From Mesobacillus campisalis (lineage in GTDB: Bacteria > Bacillota > Bacilli > Bacillales > Cytobacillaceae): DNA of 47,034 bases. Each line of letters begins with the position of its first letter. Within the stretch, counting starts at the first letter, position 1. Of the stretch, positions 25,636-35,161 are shown in pieces. Both the position numbers and the translations under genes were made by a program. The notes beneath the pieces are model-generated. The model worked only from the letters and a program-made list of their open reading frames with translations. It did not search any database and was not told the origin of the DNA. The stretch spans positions 1 through 47,034 of the forward strand of contig NZ_LAYY01000021.1 of the NCBI RefSeq assembly GCF_000986785.1, read 5' to 3'.

Positions 25636-26253
25636 ATGAATCTTAATTTTTTTGACAGGAAGGGCAGCCCGATCAAAATCAATCACGAAGATACACATGC
25701 TGCCGCCAAGCTTGCCGAAAGCATGCTTAACCTTCTTCCTGCCTATACAAATCGCCCCATCGTCTTTGTTTGCATTGGAACCGACAGGTCCACAGGTGAT
25801 TCATTGGGTCCACTGATCGGCAGCTTTCTGGAAGAAAAGAGCATTTCCCCTTTTTATGTATATGGCACACTCGAAGACCCCATCCATGCCGTGAATCTTG
25901 AAGACAAGCTGAACGAAATCAAGCAAAAGCATGTCCATCCATTCATCATTGGCATTGATGCCTGCCTCGGCAGGCTGAAAAGTGTAGGCTCCATCCATAT
26001 CAATTCCGGCCCATTAAAGCCAGGAGCTGGCGTCAACAAGAATCTGCCTGAAGTCGGGGACATCCACCTTACCGGAATCGTCAATGTTAGCGGCTTCATG
26101 GAATTTTTTGTCCTTCAGAACACAAGGCTGAACCTTGTCGTAAAAATGGCCAAAACCATTGCCGAAGGAATCCATGAGACAAGTCTTCTTCTGCCAAGAA
26201 AACAGACATGGACCGAGATCAAGTGGGATATTAATCGTGAACAGACAACTTGA
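25636..26253 (+). CDS. yyaC: Sporulation protein YyaC (GPR-related DUF1256)
   Basis: A 205-residue protein, the length of B. subtilis YyaC. It belongs to the DUF1256 family, related in fold to the germination protease GPR. The IVFVCIGTDRSTGDSLGPLIG segment (about 40-60) and the PFIIGIDACLG block are the conserved parts. Expression in B. subtilis is associated with sporulation; the substrate is unknown. The ATG at 25636 has AAGGGAG upstream; earlier in-frame starts lack a site. It is read on the plus strand, against the fork, between minus-strand genes, as in B. subtilis. Confidence 0.93.
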   Translation: MNLNFFDRKGSPIKINHEDTHAAAKLAESMLNLLPAYTNRPIVFVCIGTDRSTGDSLGPLIGSFLEEKSISPFYVYGTLEDPIHAVNLEDKLNEIKQKHVHPFIIGIDACLGRLKSVGSIHINSGPLKPGAGVNKNLPEVGDIHLTGIVNVSGFMEFFVLQNTRLNLVVKMAKTIAEGIHETSLLLPRKQTWTEIKWDINREQTT

Positions 26254-26261
26254 ATAGAATG

Positions 26262-26305
26262 AAAGAGAGGAAAGCCTGACTATAAATGGCTTTCCTCTCT
26301 TTTTT
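26262..26305. terminator. Bidirectional terminator between yyaC and the DUF554 gene
   Basis: A stem of about 12-15 bp (GAGAGGAAAGCC / GGCTTTCCTCTC) with T6 on the plus strand and AAAG on the other side, so it can serve both convergent genes. Confidence 0.88.
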
Positions 26306-26313
26306 ACCACTCT

Positions 26314-27027
26314 TTAAAAAAACAAACTATATCCATATTGAGCAGCCACTGCCAGCAAGGTAACGACAATGCCTGGCAGGAGATTCGCCACTTTGATGTT
26401 TGTCAGGCCGGCAAGGTTCAGGCCAATGGCAAAAATCATCACTCCGCCTGTAGCCGTCACTTCCACAATGAAACTGTCCATCAGTTCTGCCGGGATAATC
26501 CGGTCAATTTGCGTCGCAAAGGCAGCAATTGTTCCCTGGTAGAGCATGACAGGGATAGCCGAAAAGATGACGCCAATGCCTAGCGTCGTTGTCAAAATCA
26601 AAGCGGTGAAACCATCTATGATTGCTTTTGTGTAAAGCACATCATGGTCGCCGCGGATGCCGCTGTCGAGTGCTCCGATGATCGCCATCGCCCCGATGAC
26701 GAAAATCAGGGTGGCCGTCACAAACCCCTGCGAAACGCTGCCCTGTCCTTCACTGCCAATCTTCTTTTCAAGCCAATGGCCAAGGCTGTTCAATTTGTCA
26801 TCAAGATGGAGATACTCTCCAATCACGGCTCCGATGACCAGGCTGATGATGACAATCAGAAAGTTTTCGCTCTTAAAGCCCATCTGCAGGCCGAGGACCA
26901 TAACCGAAAGGCCGATTCCATACATCACCGTCGTCTTCATTCCCTCGGGAATCCGATGCAGCAGCTTGCCTAGAAATGTACCAATGATAATCAGCAGACC
27001 GTTCACAATCGTTCCTAGTAAAAACAT
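26314..27027 (-). CDS. DUF554 membrane protein (YdfK/YqgA family)
   Basis: A 237-residue integral membrane protein with about six or seven hydrophobic segments (beginning FLLGTIVNGLLIIIGTFLGKLL). The DUF554 signature LGTIVNG at the N-terminus and GALDSGIRGDHDVLYTKAIIDG in the middle are visible. The family is annotated as putative transporters with no confirmed substrate. I took the ATG at 27027, matching family N-termini; a GTG at 27036 would add three residues. B. subtilis carries a different membrane gene (yyaD) near this position. Confidence 0.9.
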   Translation of the reverse strand: MFLLGTIVNGLLIIIGTFLGKLLHRIPEGMKTTVMYGIGLSVMVLGLQMGFKSENFLIVIISLVIGAVIGEYLHLDDKLNSLGHWLEKKIGSEGQGSVSQGFVTATLIFVIGAMAIIGALDSGIRGDHDVLYTKAIIDGFTALILTTTLGIGVIFSAIPVMLYQGTIAAFATQIDRIIPAELMDSFIVEVTATGGVMIFAIGLNLAGLTNIKVANLLPGIVVTLLAVAAQYGYSLFF

Positions 27028-27133
27028 CTTTTTCACCCAAATCCAATATTTCGTTCAGCGAAATTTTCCTTATAATTTACCATAAAAAAAGAGAATTTCC
27101 TATTCATTCTTTATTAGCAGGCCAATTTTGTCC

Positions 27134-27163
27134 AAAAAAAGAAGCCATCCCGCAAGACAGCTT
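27134..27163 (-). terminator. Terminator of the soj-spo0J operon
   Basis: AAGCTGTC / GATGGCTT (with two G-T pairs) starts inside the parB stop codon; seven T residues follow on the minus strand. Confidence 0.75.
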
Positions 27164-28013
27164 AAGAGTCTGATTGGCCGATCAACTCCAAAATCCTTTC
27201 AAGATCTTCCTTCGAAAAGAATTCAATTTCAATTTTCCCTTTATTTTTGGTCTGCCTGATATGGACGGTCGTGCCAAACCGTTCACGCAAGTGGTTTTCC
27301 CTGTCGGCAATAAAAATATCCTTGCCTGGCTGAGGCTTTTTCTTTGTTTCACGTGGAACGGTTTCGTTAAGCTGCTGGATCAGCTGTTCAAGCTGGCGGA
27401 CATTAAGCCCCTCTTTAATCGTCTTTTCGGCAATGGACGGCAATTTGTCCTTCTGCCTCAATCCAAGCAATGCCCTGCCATGGCCCATTGTCATTTTCCC
27501 GCCCGAGATCAGTTCCTGGATTTTGGGAGGAAGGCTTAGCAGGCGAATATGGTTGGCCAAATGAGGACGGCTCTTTCCAAGACGCTTTGCCAGCTCTTCC
27601 TGGGTGATGCCCAGCTTTTCGATCAGGTTCTGGTATGCGGCTCCCTCCTCAATTGGATTGAGGTCCTCGCGCTGCAGGTTTTCAAGGATAGCAAGCTCCA
27701 TCATTTGCTGCTCGGTAAGCTCCCGGACAACAGCGGGAACTGTCTCAAGGCCCGCTTCCCCTGCTGCCCGGAAACGCCGCTCGCCTACCACGATTTCATA
27801 GCCTTTTATCGTCTTGCGGACAATGATCGGCTGGAGGATGCCATGCTCAATGATCGAGTTTTTCAGCTCCTCGATTGCCTCCTTCTGAAAGACCTTCCTT
27901 GGCTGGTAAGGGTTCGGACGCAATTCCTTGATGCTGATTTCCTTGACGGTCTCTTCTTTGCCAACTTCCATATTAAAGAAAGCATTCAAGCCTTTTCCTA
28001 AGCCTTTAGCCAT
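27162..28013 (-). CDS. parB: Chromosome partitioning protein ParB (Spo0J)
   Basis: A 283-residue ParB. The N-terminal CTPase/ParB box includes PNPYQPRK and GERRFRAA (about 75-82), the helix-turn-helix is KLGITQEELAKRLGKSRPHLANHIRL (in pieces, about 132-158), and the C-terminal dimer domain follows. ParB binds parS, slides as a CTP clamp and loads SMC at the origin. The ATG at 28013 overlaps the end of parA by 8 bases. A parS-like site lies within the gene at 27345. A second ParB-type gene, noc, lies just upstream of soj. Confidence 0.98.
   Translation of the reverse strand: MAKGLGKGLNAFFNMEVGKEETVKEISIKELRPNPYQPRKVFQKEAIEELKNSIIEHGILQPIIVRKTIKGYEIVVGERRFRAAGEAGLETVPAVVRELTEQQMMELAILENLQREDLNPIEEGAAYQNLIEKLGITQEELAKRLGKSRPHLANHIRLLSLPPKIQELISGGKMTMGHGRALLGLRQKDKLPSIAEKTIKEGLNVRQLEQLIQQLNETVPRETKKKPQPGKDIFIADRENHLRERFGTTVHIRQTKNKGKIEIEFFSKEDLERILELIGQSDS
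27345..27360. promoter_or_regulatory. parS: Variant parS site inside parB
   Basis: TGTTTCACGTGGAACG differs from the consensus at two positions. On the minus strand it reads CGTTCCACGTGAAACA, one base from the TGTTNCACGTGAAACA form. A parS inside spo0J is also known in B. subtilis. Confidence 0.85.
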
Positions 28014-28767
28014 TTGCAACCACTTCCTTTGCAAGTTCTAGGTAAACTTCGGCTCCTCGCGACTTTGGATCGTAGATGATAATCGGCTCTCCATGGCTTG
28101 GAGCCTCGCTAAGGCGGACATTGCGGGGAATAATCGTTTTATACACTTTATCCTGGAAGTACTTTTTCACTTCTTCAATGACCTGGATTCCGAGATTGGT
28201 GCGGGCATCCAGCATCGTCAGCAGGACGCCTTCAATTTTGAGGTCATGGTTTAAATGCTTTTGCACCAGCCTTACAGTATTAAGCAGCTGGCTCAAGCCT
28301 TCCAGCGCATAATATTCGCATTGAACAGGAATCAGCACTCCGTCTGATGCCGTTAAGGAATTCAAGGTCAACAACCCGAGCGACGGCGGGCAATCTATCA
28401 ATATATAATCAAAGTCTTCTTTTACTTCCTCAAGGGCCCTTTTTAGCCTGACTTCCCGGGAAATAGTCGGCACAAGTTCAATTTCGGCGCCAGCCAGCTG
28501 GATTGTGGCCGGAATCGCAAACAGATTATCGACAGCTGTCGGCCTGATCGCAGACTTGGCATCCACATCATCGACAAGGACATCGTAAATGCAGCGTTCG
28601 ACATCGGCCTTTTCAATTCCAATTCCGCTGGTCGCATTGCCTTGCGGATCAATATCGACCAATAACACTTTTTTCCCTATGTATGCTAAGCAGGCCCCCA
28701 GGTTGACCGAGGTAGTCGTTTTTCCAACCCCGCCTTTCTGGTTGGCAATCGCAATGATTTTGCCCAC
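28006..28767 (-). CDS. parA: Chromosome partitioning ATPase ParA (Soj)
   Basis: A 253-residue Walker-type ATPase, exactly the length of B. subtilis Soj. The deviant Walker A KGGVGKTTT (about residues 10-18) is followed by the VDIDPQGN and IIDCPPSLG-type motifs. Soj acts with Spo0J in origin segregation and also regulates DnaA. I chose the GTG at 28767, which starts VGKIIAIANQKGG (GTG read as Met) and has AGGTG five bases upstream; an upstream TTG at 28785 is less likely. The gene contains a Noc-type site at 28451. Confidence 0.98.
   Translation of the reverse strand: MGKIIAIANQKGGVGKTTTSVNLGACLAYIGKKVLLVDIDPQGNATSGIGIEKADVERCIYDVLVDDVDAKSAIRPTAVDNLFAIPATIQLAGAEIELVPTISREVRLKRALEEVKEDFDYILIDCPPSLGLLTLNSLTASDGVLIPVQCEYYALEGLSQLLNTVRLVQKHLNHDLKIEGVLLTMLDARTNLGIQVIEEVKKYFQDKVYKTIIPRNVRLSEAPSHGEPIIIYDPKSRGAEVYLELAKEVVANG
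28451..28464. promoter_or_regulatory. Noc-binding-site-like palindrome inside soj
   Basis: ACTTCCCGGGAAAT matches the Noc binding sequence ATTTCCCGGGAAAT at 13 of 14 positions. Noc is encoded next door, 0.5 kb away. Noc sites in B. subtilis are spread over the chromosome except the terminus. Confidence 0.6.
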
Positions 28768-28940
28768 ATTGTCACCTACTTTCAAAACCTTTAAGATTGT
28801 CCCGTTTGGAGGGAGATTATCGTTTATTTGCCTTTAAATTCTGTCAAAACAATCATGTATTCTATTTTACCATGAAAAAACACGGTCGAAAGGCTTTTTA
28901 GAAAAATATCGCAGTCTGGCAAACTTCAATTCTCGCATAA

Positions 28941-28980
28941 AAAAATGCGAGAAACAGCGATGGCTTCTCACATTTTTTCC
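28941..28980 (-). terminator. Terminator of noc
   Basis: Stem AAAATGTGAGAA / TTTCTCGCATTTT with one mismatch and a T7 run on the minus strand, next to the noc stop codon. Confidence 0.83.
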
Positions 28981-29832
28981 TTATTTTTTCTTCGGGATCT
29001 TTATGGTGATCTGGTAATAATCCTCGTGTTCCTCTTCCTCGGACTTAAGGTTGATTCCAGAATCCGAAACCATCGACAAGGACTGGCGGATCGTATTGAC
29101 AGCAATGCGCATATCCTTGCTGAACGCCCTCCGCTTTGGCTTCGGAGGCTTGTCATCCTGGCTCATCATCTTTTCGACACGTGCTTCCGTCTGCTTGACG
29201 TTCAAGGATTTCTCAATGATTTCATTGAGCAGCTGGACCTGCTTCTCCGCATCTTTCAATGGAATCAGCGAGCGGGCGTGACGTTCCGAAATCTGCTTGT
29301 TCAATAAGGAATCCTGGACTTCCTGAGGCAGTTTCAAGAGACGGAGCTTATTGGCTACCGTTGACTGTCCTTTCCCTAGGCGCTGGGCTAGAGCCTCTTG
29401 TGTCAGGTTATGGATTTCCAGCAATTTGCCATAGGCAATCGCTTCTTCAATCGGGGAGAGCTCTTCCCGCTGAAGGTTTTCTATCAATGCAACAGAGGCC
29501 GTCTCTGCGTCGGTTAAGTTATTGACAATTGCCGGGACTTCCTCCCAGCCAAGTTTCCTCATAGCCCGCCAGCGGCGTTCACCCGCGATGATTTCGTACT
29601 TGCCGTCTTCAAATTCCCTGATGACGATGGGCTGTATCACTCCGTGCGTGTGGATTGTACGGGCGAGCTCCTCAATTTTTTCATCATCGAACACCGTTCT
29701 TGGCTGAAATCGATTAGGTACGATATCGTCAATAGGAATTTTTCTTATTTCATCTTTCTCTTCCGTTTTTTCTGCCGTCACTGGTTCCTGCTTTTCTCCC
29801 AGGCCAAAAAAGCGTGAAAAAGAAGGCTTCAT
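28981..29832 (-). CDS. noc: Nucleoid occlusion protein Noc
   Basis: A 283-residue ParB-family protein, the length of B. subtilis Noc. The N-terminal amphipathic stretch [14 protein letters not shown] fits the membrane-targeting helix that distinguishes Noc from ParB. The CTP-binding box (GERRWRAM, about 88-95) and helix-turn-helix ([21 protein letters not shown], in part) follow. Noc coats DNA from its binding sites and prevents division over the nucleoid. It is separated from soj by its own terminator. Confidence 0.97.
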   Translation of the reverse strand: MKPSFSRFFGLGEKQEPVTAEKTEEKDEIRKIPIDDIVPNRFQPRTVFDDEKIEELARTIHTHGVIQPIVIREFEDGKYEIIAGERRWRAMRKLGWEEVPAIVNNLTDAETASVALIENLQREELSPIEEAIAYGKLLEIHNLTQEALAQRLGKGQSTVANKLRLLKLPQEVQDSLLNKQISERHARSLIPLKDAEKQVQLLNEIIEKSLNVKQTEARVEKMMSQDDKPPKPKRRAFSKDMRIAVNTIRQSLSMVSDSGINLKSEEEEHEDYYQITIKIPKKK

Positions 29833-29937
29833 TCCCCTGCACCACCTTTATGAAACTCCCTATAACATATTTCTCTATAAGAAAGACAAGTTCCTGCCTA
29901 TAAATAATTATAAACCAAATTCAAGGTTTAGGTACCC

Positions 29938-30654
29938 CTATTCGATGGGAGATTTATTAGGGGTACCTGGTTTGCGCGGATACTGCTTCGGTGTTTTCTT
30001 CTCTTTATCAATGACTAAAACCGTGCGGTCGCTGTCTTCTACAGGCAGCTTGAAGGAATGGACTCCGCGGAGCTTTCCGCCCAGTACATGGAGCGCCTTT
30101 TTGCCCTTCTGCAGCTCTTCCTCGGCCTGTCCGCCTTTCATCGCAACGAACTGTCCGCCGACCTTCGCAAGCGGCAGGCACAGTTCGCTAAGGACAGAAA
30201 GCCTCGCGACCGCCCTCGCCATTACGACTTCATACTGTTCGCGATGCTGCTTGTTCTGGCCGAATGTTTCGGCGCGGTCATGGATGAAGGTCACGTTCTC
30301 AAGCTTCAGCTCCTTGGCCAAATGCTCAAGGAACGTAATTCGTTTGTTCAGGGAATCAACGATGGTGATCTGCAGCTTCGGGAAGGCGATTTTCAGGGGA
30401 ATGCTTGGGAAGCCTGCCCCTGCGCCTACATCGCATAAATTCAGCTGACGGTCAAAATTGAAATGGAAGGCCGCTGAAACGGAATCATAAAAATGCTTTA
30501 GAAACACTTCTTCCTTATCGGTAATTGCCGTCAGATTCATTTTTTCATTCCATTCAACAAGAGTTCTGAAATAGGTTTCGAACTGTTCCATCTGCCAATC
30601 AGTGAGAAGAATCCCCTTTTCAGCCAGAGATGCTTTAAATTGTTCTGGGTTCAT
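29938..30654 (-). CDS. rsmG: 16S rRNA (guanine527-N7)-methyltransferase RsmG (GidB)
   Basis: A 238-residue SAM-dependent methyltransferase, about the usual length (239 in B. subtilis). The SAM-binding motif [19 protein letters not shown] is near residues 73-91, and the FKHFYDSVS-type N-terminal segment (VFLKHFYDS) is visible. It methylates G527 in the 530 loop of 16S rRNA; loss gives low-level streptomycin resistance in several bacteria. It starts 28 bases after mnmG and probably shares its message. Confidence 0.98.
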   Translation of the reverse strand: MNPEQFKASLAEKGILLTDWQMEQFETYFRTLVEWNEKMNLTAITDKEEVFLKHFYDSVSAAFHFNFDRQLNLCDVGAGAGFPSIPLKIAFPKLQITIVDSLNKRITFLEHLAKELKLENVTFIHDRAETFGQNKQHREQYEVVMARAVARLSVLSELCLPLAKVGGQFVAMKGGQAEEELQKGKKALHVLGGKLRGVHSFKLPVEDSDRTVLVIDKEKKTPKQYPRKPGTPNKSPIE

Positions 30655-30682
30655 AAGCCTTCCCTCTCAAAAAAAGTTTGTC

Positions 30683-32572
30683 TTACTGGTTCGAAATGCG
30701 GGCAACCCGCCCTTGTTCAATATAAACAAGCAAAATCGAAATATCAGCCGGGTTTACCCCTGAAATCCGGGAAGCCTGGGCAATCGAAAGCGGGCGTACG
30801 GTTTTTAAATTATGCCTGGCTTCCGTGGCAATTCCGGTGATCGCATCATAATCAATGTTCTCCGGTATTTTCTTATCTTCCATTTTCTTCAGGCGGTCAA
30901 CCTGCTGAAGTGATTTTTCGATATACCCTTCATATTTGATCTGGATTTCGACCTGCTCTTCAACCTCTGGATCCAGCTGGGTCTCAGGCGGAATCAAGGA
31001 TTTGATATGTTCATACGAAATTTCGGTACGCTTGATGAAATCAGAAGCGCGTATTCCATCTTTAAGTTCACTTCCGCCAAGGGAGCGGATCAGCTCCTGG
31101 ACTTGCTGTGAAGGCTTGATGATGGTGTTCCGAAGTCTTTTGGTTTCTGCTTCAATCGCAGCCTTCTTCGCCAGGAAACTGTCGTAGCGTTCATCGGAAA
31201 TAAGTCCAAGTTCGCGGCCGATGCCGGTCAGGCGCAGATCGGCATTGTCATGCCTCAGCAGCAGGCGGTATTCTGCCCTCGATGTCAGCAGCCTGTATGG
31301 TTCGCTTGTTCCTTTTGTAACAAGGTCATCGATCATAACACCTATATAGGCATCTGAACGGCTTAAAATAACTTCTTCTTTGCCCAATGCCCTTCTGCCG
31401 GCATTGATGCCAGCCATCAAGCCCTGTCCGGCTGCTTCTTCGTAACCTGAAGTTCCGTTGATTTGGCCAGCGGTGTAAAGGTTTTTGATTTTTTTCGTTT
31501 CCAGCGTCGGCCATAGCTGGGTCGGAACGACCGCATCATACTCAATCGCATACCCTGGACGCATCATTTTCGCGTTTTCAAGGGCCGGGATGGAACGGAG
31601 CAGCTTGTGCTGGACATCCTCCGGAAGGCTAGTCGACAGTCCCTGTACATATACTTCCTGTGTATGTCGCCCTTCAGGCTCAAGGAAGATCTGGTGGCGC
31701 GGCTTGTCATTGAAACGGACGACTTTATCTTCAATCGAAGGACAATAGCGCGGGCCAGTCCCTTTGATCATCCCGGAGAACATCGGAGACCGGTGAAGGT
31801 TCTGGTCAATCAGCTCATGCGTTTTTTCATTTGTATACGTCAGCCAGCACGGCAGCTGGTCGGTGATATATTTGGTTGTCTCGTAGGAGAAAGCGCGCGG
31901 CACGTCGTCACCAGGCTGGATCTCCGTTTTTGAATAATCGATTGTATCGCTGTGGACCCGCGGCGGCGTGCCTGTCTTGAACCTCACCAAATCAAGTCCC
32001 AACTCTTCAAGATGCTCCGAAAGTTTAATGGATGGCTGCTGATTGTTCGGGCCGCTGGAGTATTTCAATTCGCCAAGAATAATTTCCCCGCGCAGGAAAG
32101 TTCCTGTTGTAATCACAACGGTCTTCGAACGATACTGTGCACCTGTCTGCGTAACCACGCCCGTGCAGACACCATCTTCGATAATCAGCTTTTCCACCAT
32201 TCCCTGGGCCATCGTCAGGTTTGGTTCATTTTCCATTGTCTTTTTCATTTCATGCTGGTAGGCAAACTTATCCGCCTGGGCTCTAAGCGCTCTTACGGCC
32301 GGGCCCTTTCCAGTATTGAGCATCCTCATTTGGATGTATGTTTTATCGATGTTACGGCCCATCTCTCCGCCAAGGGCATCAATTTCCCTGACAACAATCC
32401 CTTTGGCCGGACCGCCTATGGACGGGTTGCATGGCATATAGGCAATCATATCAAGATTGATGGTGATCATCAGTGTTTTCGCACCCATGCGCGCAGCCGC
32501 AAGACTCGCCTCGCTGCCCGCATGGCCCGCACCAATGACAATCACATCATAATTACCTGCTTCAAATGGCAT
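30683..32572 (-). CDS. mnmG: tRNA uridine-5-carboxymethylaminomethyl synthesis enzyme MnmG (GidA)
   Basis: A 629-residue FAD enzyme that, with MnmE, installs the cmnm5 group on wobble uridine-34 of tRNAs (including Lys and Glu, both encoded in this window). The dinucleotide fold [19 protein letters not shown] (about 11-29), the [21 protein letters not shown] catalytic region (about 49-69) and the C-terminal helical domain are intact. The length equals the usual 620-630. It is 38 bases after mnmE, so the two partners are co-transcribed, then rsmG follows. Confidence 0.99.
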   Translation of the reverse strand: MPFEAGNYDVIVIGAGHAGSEASLAAARMGAKTLMITINLDMIAYMPCNPSIGGPAKGIVVREIDALGGEMGRNIDKTYIQMRMLNTGKGPAVRALRAQADKFAYQHEMKKTMENEPNLTMAQGMVEKLIIEDGVCTGVVTQTGAQYRSKTVVITTGTFLRGEIILGELKYSSGPNNQQPSIKLSEHLEELGLDLVRFKTGTPPRVHSDTIDYSKTEIQPGDDVPRAFSYETTKYITDQLPCWLTYTNEKTHELIDQNLHRSPMFSGMIKGTGPRYCPSIEDKVVRFNDKPRHQIFLEPEGRHTQEVYVQGLSTSLPEDVQHKLLRSIPALENAKMMRPGYAIEYDAVVPTQLWPTLETKKIKNLYTAGQINGTSGYEEAAGQGLMAGINAGRRALGKEEVILSRSDAYIGVMIDDLVTKGTSEPYRLLTSRAEYRLLLRHDNADLRLTGIGRELGLISDERYDSFLAKKAAIEAETKRLRNTIIKPSQQVQELIRSLGGSELKDGIRASDFIKRTEISYEHIKSLIPPETQLDPEVEEQVEIQIKYEGYIEKSLQQVDRLKKMEDKKIPENIDYDAITGIATEARHNLKTVRPLSIAQASRISGVNPADISILLVYIEQGRVARISNQ

Positions 32573-32610
32573 TGTGCTGCCTCCTTTATTTTATCAAATC
32601 TTCCTTTATT

Positions 32611-33996
32611 CTACTTCCCTAGGCAAAACTGTGAAAACAGCTGGTCAATCAAACTTTCATGCACGCTGTCGCCGATGATTTCACCGAGCAATTCCCAGGA
32701 TCGGGTGAGGTCGATTTGGACGATGTCGATTGGTGTTCCCATTTCAACGCCTGAAATCGCTTCTTCAATCGCGTTCTTTGCCTGGTTCAGCAGGGCGATA
32801 TGGCGGCTGTTCGATACATATGTCATATCGCCTGCCTCAATGGAACCTGAGAAAAACAATGAGGAAATTGCTTCTTCAAGCTCGTCGATGCCCTCGTCTT
32901 CCTTCAGCGAGGTGGTGACGATTTTATATTGGCTGGCAAGCTCCTTGACTTCCCCCATATCCAGCTTTTGCGGCAAATCTGTTTTATTGACAATGACAAT
33001 TACATCCATGCCTTCTACCGCTCGGAAAAGGTTCCTGTCCTCTTCGGTGAAATCGTCCGAGTAGTTTAACACAAGCAAGATCAAGTCTGCTTCTTTTAAT
33101 ACCTGGCGTGAGCGTTCCACGCCAATTCGTTCAACAATATCCTCTGTTTCCCTGATGCCTGCTGTATCGAGCAGCCTAAGCGGAACGCCGCGGACATTGA
33201 CATATTCTTCAATAACATCCCTTGTTGTTCCGGGAATATCCGTGACAATGGCTTTATTTTCGTGTACAAGGCTGTTAAGCAGCGACGATTTCCCGACATT
33301 TGGGCGGCCGACAATGACCGTCGACAGTCCTTCACGCAGAATTTTCCCTTGCTGGGAGGTTTGCAGTAGCTTCTCGATTTCCTTCAGGACAAACCTGGAC
33401 TTATCCAGCAGCATGCGATGGGTCATTTCTTCCACATCATCGTATTCCGGATAATCGATATTAACCTCTACATGGGCAAGCGTCTCAAGGATTTCCTGGC
33501 GAAGCTTCCTGATCAGCCTGGAAAGACGGCCATCCATTTGGTTCAGGGCCACATTCATCGCCCTGTCTGTTTTAGCACGGATAAGGTCGATCACCGCCTC
33601 CGCCTGTGAAAGGTCAATCCGTCCATTCAGGAAGGCCCTCTTTGTGAATTCACCCGGTTCCGCAAGCCTCGCCCCCTGGTTTAGGACGAGCTGCAGCACC
33701 CTGTTCACTGAAACTAGTCCGCCATGGCAGTTGATCTCGACGACATCTTCCTTTGTAAATGTCTTTGGCCCCCTCATAACGGAAACCATCACTTCTTCGG
33801 CTGTCTCGCCAGTGGCAGGATCGATGATGTGGCCATAGTGAATCGTATGGGATGGAACATCCTTCAGCTTTTTGCTTCCGAGCCCCTTAAACAGCCTGTC
33901 CGCTATCGCAAAGGCTTCCTCACCGCTTAACCGGACGATGGCAATCGCTCCTTCCCCCATCGGAGTCGAAATGGCCGCAATTGTATCAAACTCCAT
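32611..33996 (-). CDS. mnmE: tRNA modification GTPase MnmE (TrmE/ThdF)
   Basis: A 461-residue GTPase (B. subtilis 459). The folate-binding N-terminal domain is at 1-118, a helical domain surrounds the G domain (about 220-380: [25 protein letters not shown]), and the C-terminal FCLGK carries the conserved cysteine. It works with MnmG on tRNA wobble uridines. I chose the ATG at 33996 with GAGGTG six bases upstream; a GTG at 34005 is in frame. The intergenic DNA upstream holds three DnaA-box sequences. Confidence 0.98.
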   Translation of the reverse strand: MEFDTIAAISTPMGEGAIAIVRLSGEEAFAIADRLFKGLGSKKLKDVPSHTIHYGHIIDPATGETAEEVMVSVMRGPKTFTKEDVVEINCHGGLVSVNRVLQLVLNQGARLAEPGEFTKRAFLNGRIDLSQAEAVIDLIRAKTDRAMNVALNQMDGRLSRLIRKLRQEILETLAHVEVNIDYPEYDDVEEMTHRMLLDKSRFVLKEIEKLLQTSQQGKILREGLSTVIVGRPNVGKSSLLNSLVHENKAIVTDIPGTTRDVIEEYVNVRGVPLRLLDTAGIRETEDIVERIGVERSRQVLKEADLILLVLNYSDDFTEEDRNLFRAVEGMDVIVIVNKTDLPQKLDMGEVKELASQYKIVTTSLKEDEGIDELEEAISSLFFSGSIEAGDMTYVSNSRHIALLNQAKNAIEEAISGVEMGTPIDIVQIDLTRSWELLGEIIGDSVHESLIDQLFSQFCLGK

Positions 33997-34108
33997 TCTA
34001 TTCACCTCACTGCTTCTTCATAAAATGTATCTATGTGATTTACGTATCGTTTCCCAAATTTATAGAGTATCACAGCTTTTGCCAAAAACATATAAATCCG
34101 TATTCCTT

Positions 34109-34164
34109 TTATCCACAAGAAAAAAAGAAATATCTTATATTTTAACTTATCCACATGTGAATAA
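34109..34164. promoter_or_regulatory. Three DnaA boxes upstream of mnmE
   Basis: Two perfect TTATCCACA words (34109-34117, 34147-34155) and a TGTGAATAA (34156-34164, the inverse of TTATTCACA, which fits TTATNCACA) lie in 56 bases, about 110 bases ahead of mnmE. They sit about 2.8 kb left of the main oriC boxes. Confidence 0.7.
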
Positions 34165-34170
34165 CAATAA

Positions 34171-34410
34171 CGGTGAAACTTCATTCAGCGGGAGAACAGG
34201 GTAAGCACCCTTTCCGATAAATAAACGGAGAAACTTCTCTTAATTAGTAAATAGCACTGAAAAGCTCCTGAATAGAAGGAGGAATTCCGCCTATTGATTC
34301 GAAAAACGTGAAAATAGGCCATTTTTCTTTGCATAACCGGAAAACTTCCCCCTATATGCCATGGAAAAAGCTAAATTTCTCATATAACCGAATAATCTCC
34401 GCTTATTTAC
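34171..34410. repeat. Degenerate 51-59 bp tandem palindromic units
   Basis: Five units begin near 34171, 34226, 34278, 34337 and 34388, each carrying a variant of CGGAGAAACTTCTCCTTATT, a small inverted repeat, with diverged spacers. They fill the non-coding interval between mnmE and the jag terminator. No frame or RNA family is evident. Confidence 0.5.
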
Positions 34411-34498
34411 TACCGCTGAGTACACCCAATTCAAAACTCTTCCCTTTGGACAAAGGACAAGGAAGCTGGGCCAGGCCACACCCAGAAATTTGGGCATA

Positions 34499-34526
34499 AA
34501 AAACCGGTCTGCTTCCAGACCGGTTT
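34499..34526 (-). terminator. Terminator of jag
   Basis: A 12-bp stem AAAACCGGTCTG / CAGACCGGTTTT with a GAAG loop (minus strand), followed by TT, 15 bases after the jag stop codon. Confidence 0.88.
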
Positions 34527-34540
34527 TACTTTGTTCTAAC

Positions 34541-35161
34541 TTATTTGACTGGTGAAATAACAATGTGACGATGGGGATCGCTGCCATCGGAATAGGTTTT
34601 GATCTTCCTGTTTCCCATCAAAGCAGTATGGATGACTTTTCGTTCATAGGAAGGCATTGGCTCAAGTGCCACTTCCTTTCCTGTTTTCACTGCCTGTTGC
34701 GCAAGGCGCTGAGCAAGCTGCACCAGCGTGTCACTCCTTCTCTTCCGATAGTCCTCCGCATCAAGAAGTACGGTGTAAAACTGTTCGGAGTGCCGGTTCA
34801 TGACAAGCTGTGTCAAATATTGAAGCGAATTGAGGGTTTGTCCCCTTTTCCCGATCAACAGCGCGATTTTCTCCCCGCTCAGGATAAAAGTGACTTGCTT
34901 GCCCTCTGTTTTCACTTCCACCTCTGCCGGTGCGCCAAGATGCTGGGCAACCTGCTTCAAATAGTTGACTGCTTCTTCAAACGGGTCAATCTTCATCGTG
35001 ACCTTCACGACAGCTGGGCGGGTTCCGAAAATTCCAAGGATCCCTTTCTTTCCTTCATCAATCACATTGATTTCTGTGCGGTCTCTCGTTGTTTTTAACT
35101 GAGCTAGTGCTGATTCTACTGCTTCTTCGACTGTTTGTCCGGTAGCAGTTATCTGTTTCAC
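34541..35161 (-). CDS. jag: RNA-binding protein Jag/KhpB (SpoIIIJ-associated)
   Basis: A 206-residue protein with the Jag N-terminal domain (1-52, [19 protein letters not shown]), a KH domain (about 72-140, ending near [19 protein letters not shown]) and an R3H domain (about 145-205, [24 protein letters not shown]). In Gram-positive bacteria KhpB with KhpA binds RNAs and affects cell elongation; in B. subtilis it is associated with SpoIIIJ. Its ATG overlaps the spoIIIJ stop by four bases. Confidence 0.97.
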   Translation of the reverse strand: MKQITATGQTVEEAVESALAQLKTTRDRTEINVIDEGKKGILGIFGTRPAVVKVTMKIDPFEEAVNYLKQVAQHLGAPAEVEVKTEGKQVTFILSGEKIALLIGKRGQTLNSLQYLTQLVMNRHSEQFYTVLLDAEDYRKRRSDTLVQLAQRLAQQAVKTGKEVALEPMPSYERKVIHTALMGNRKIKTYSDGSDPHRHIVISPVK

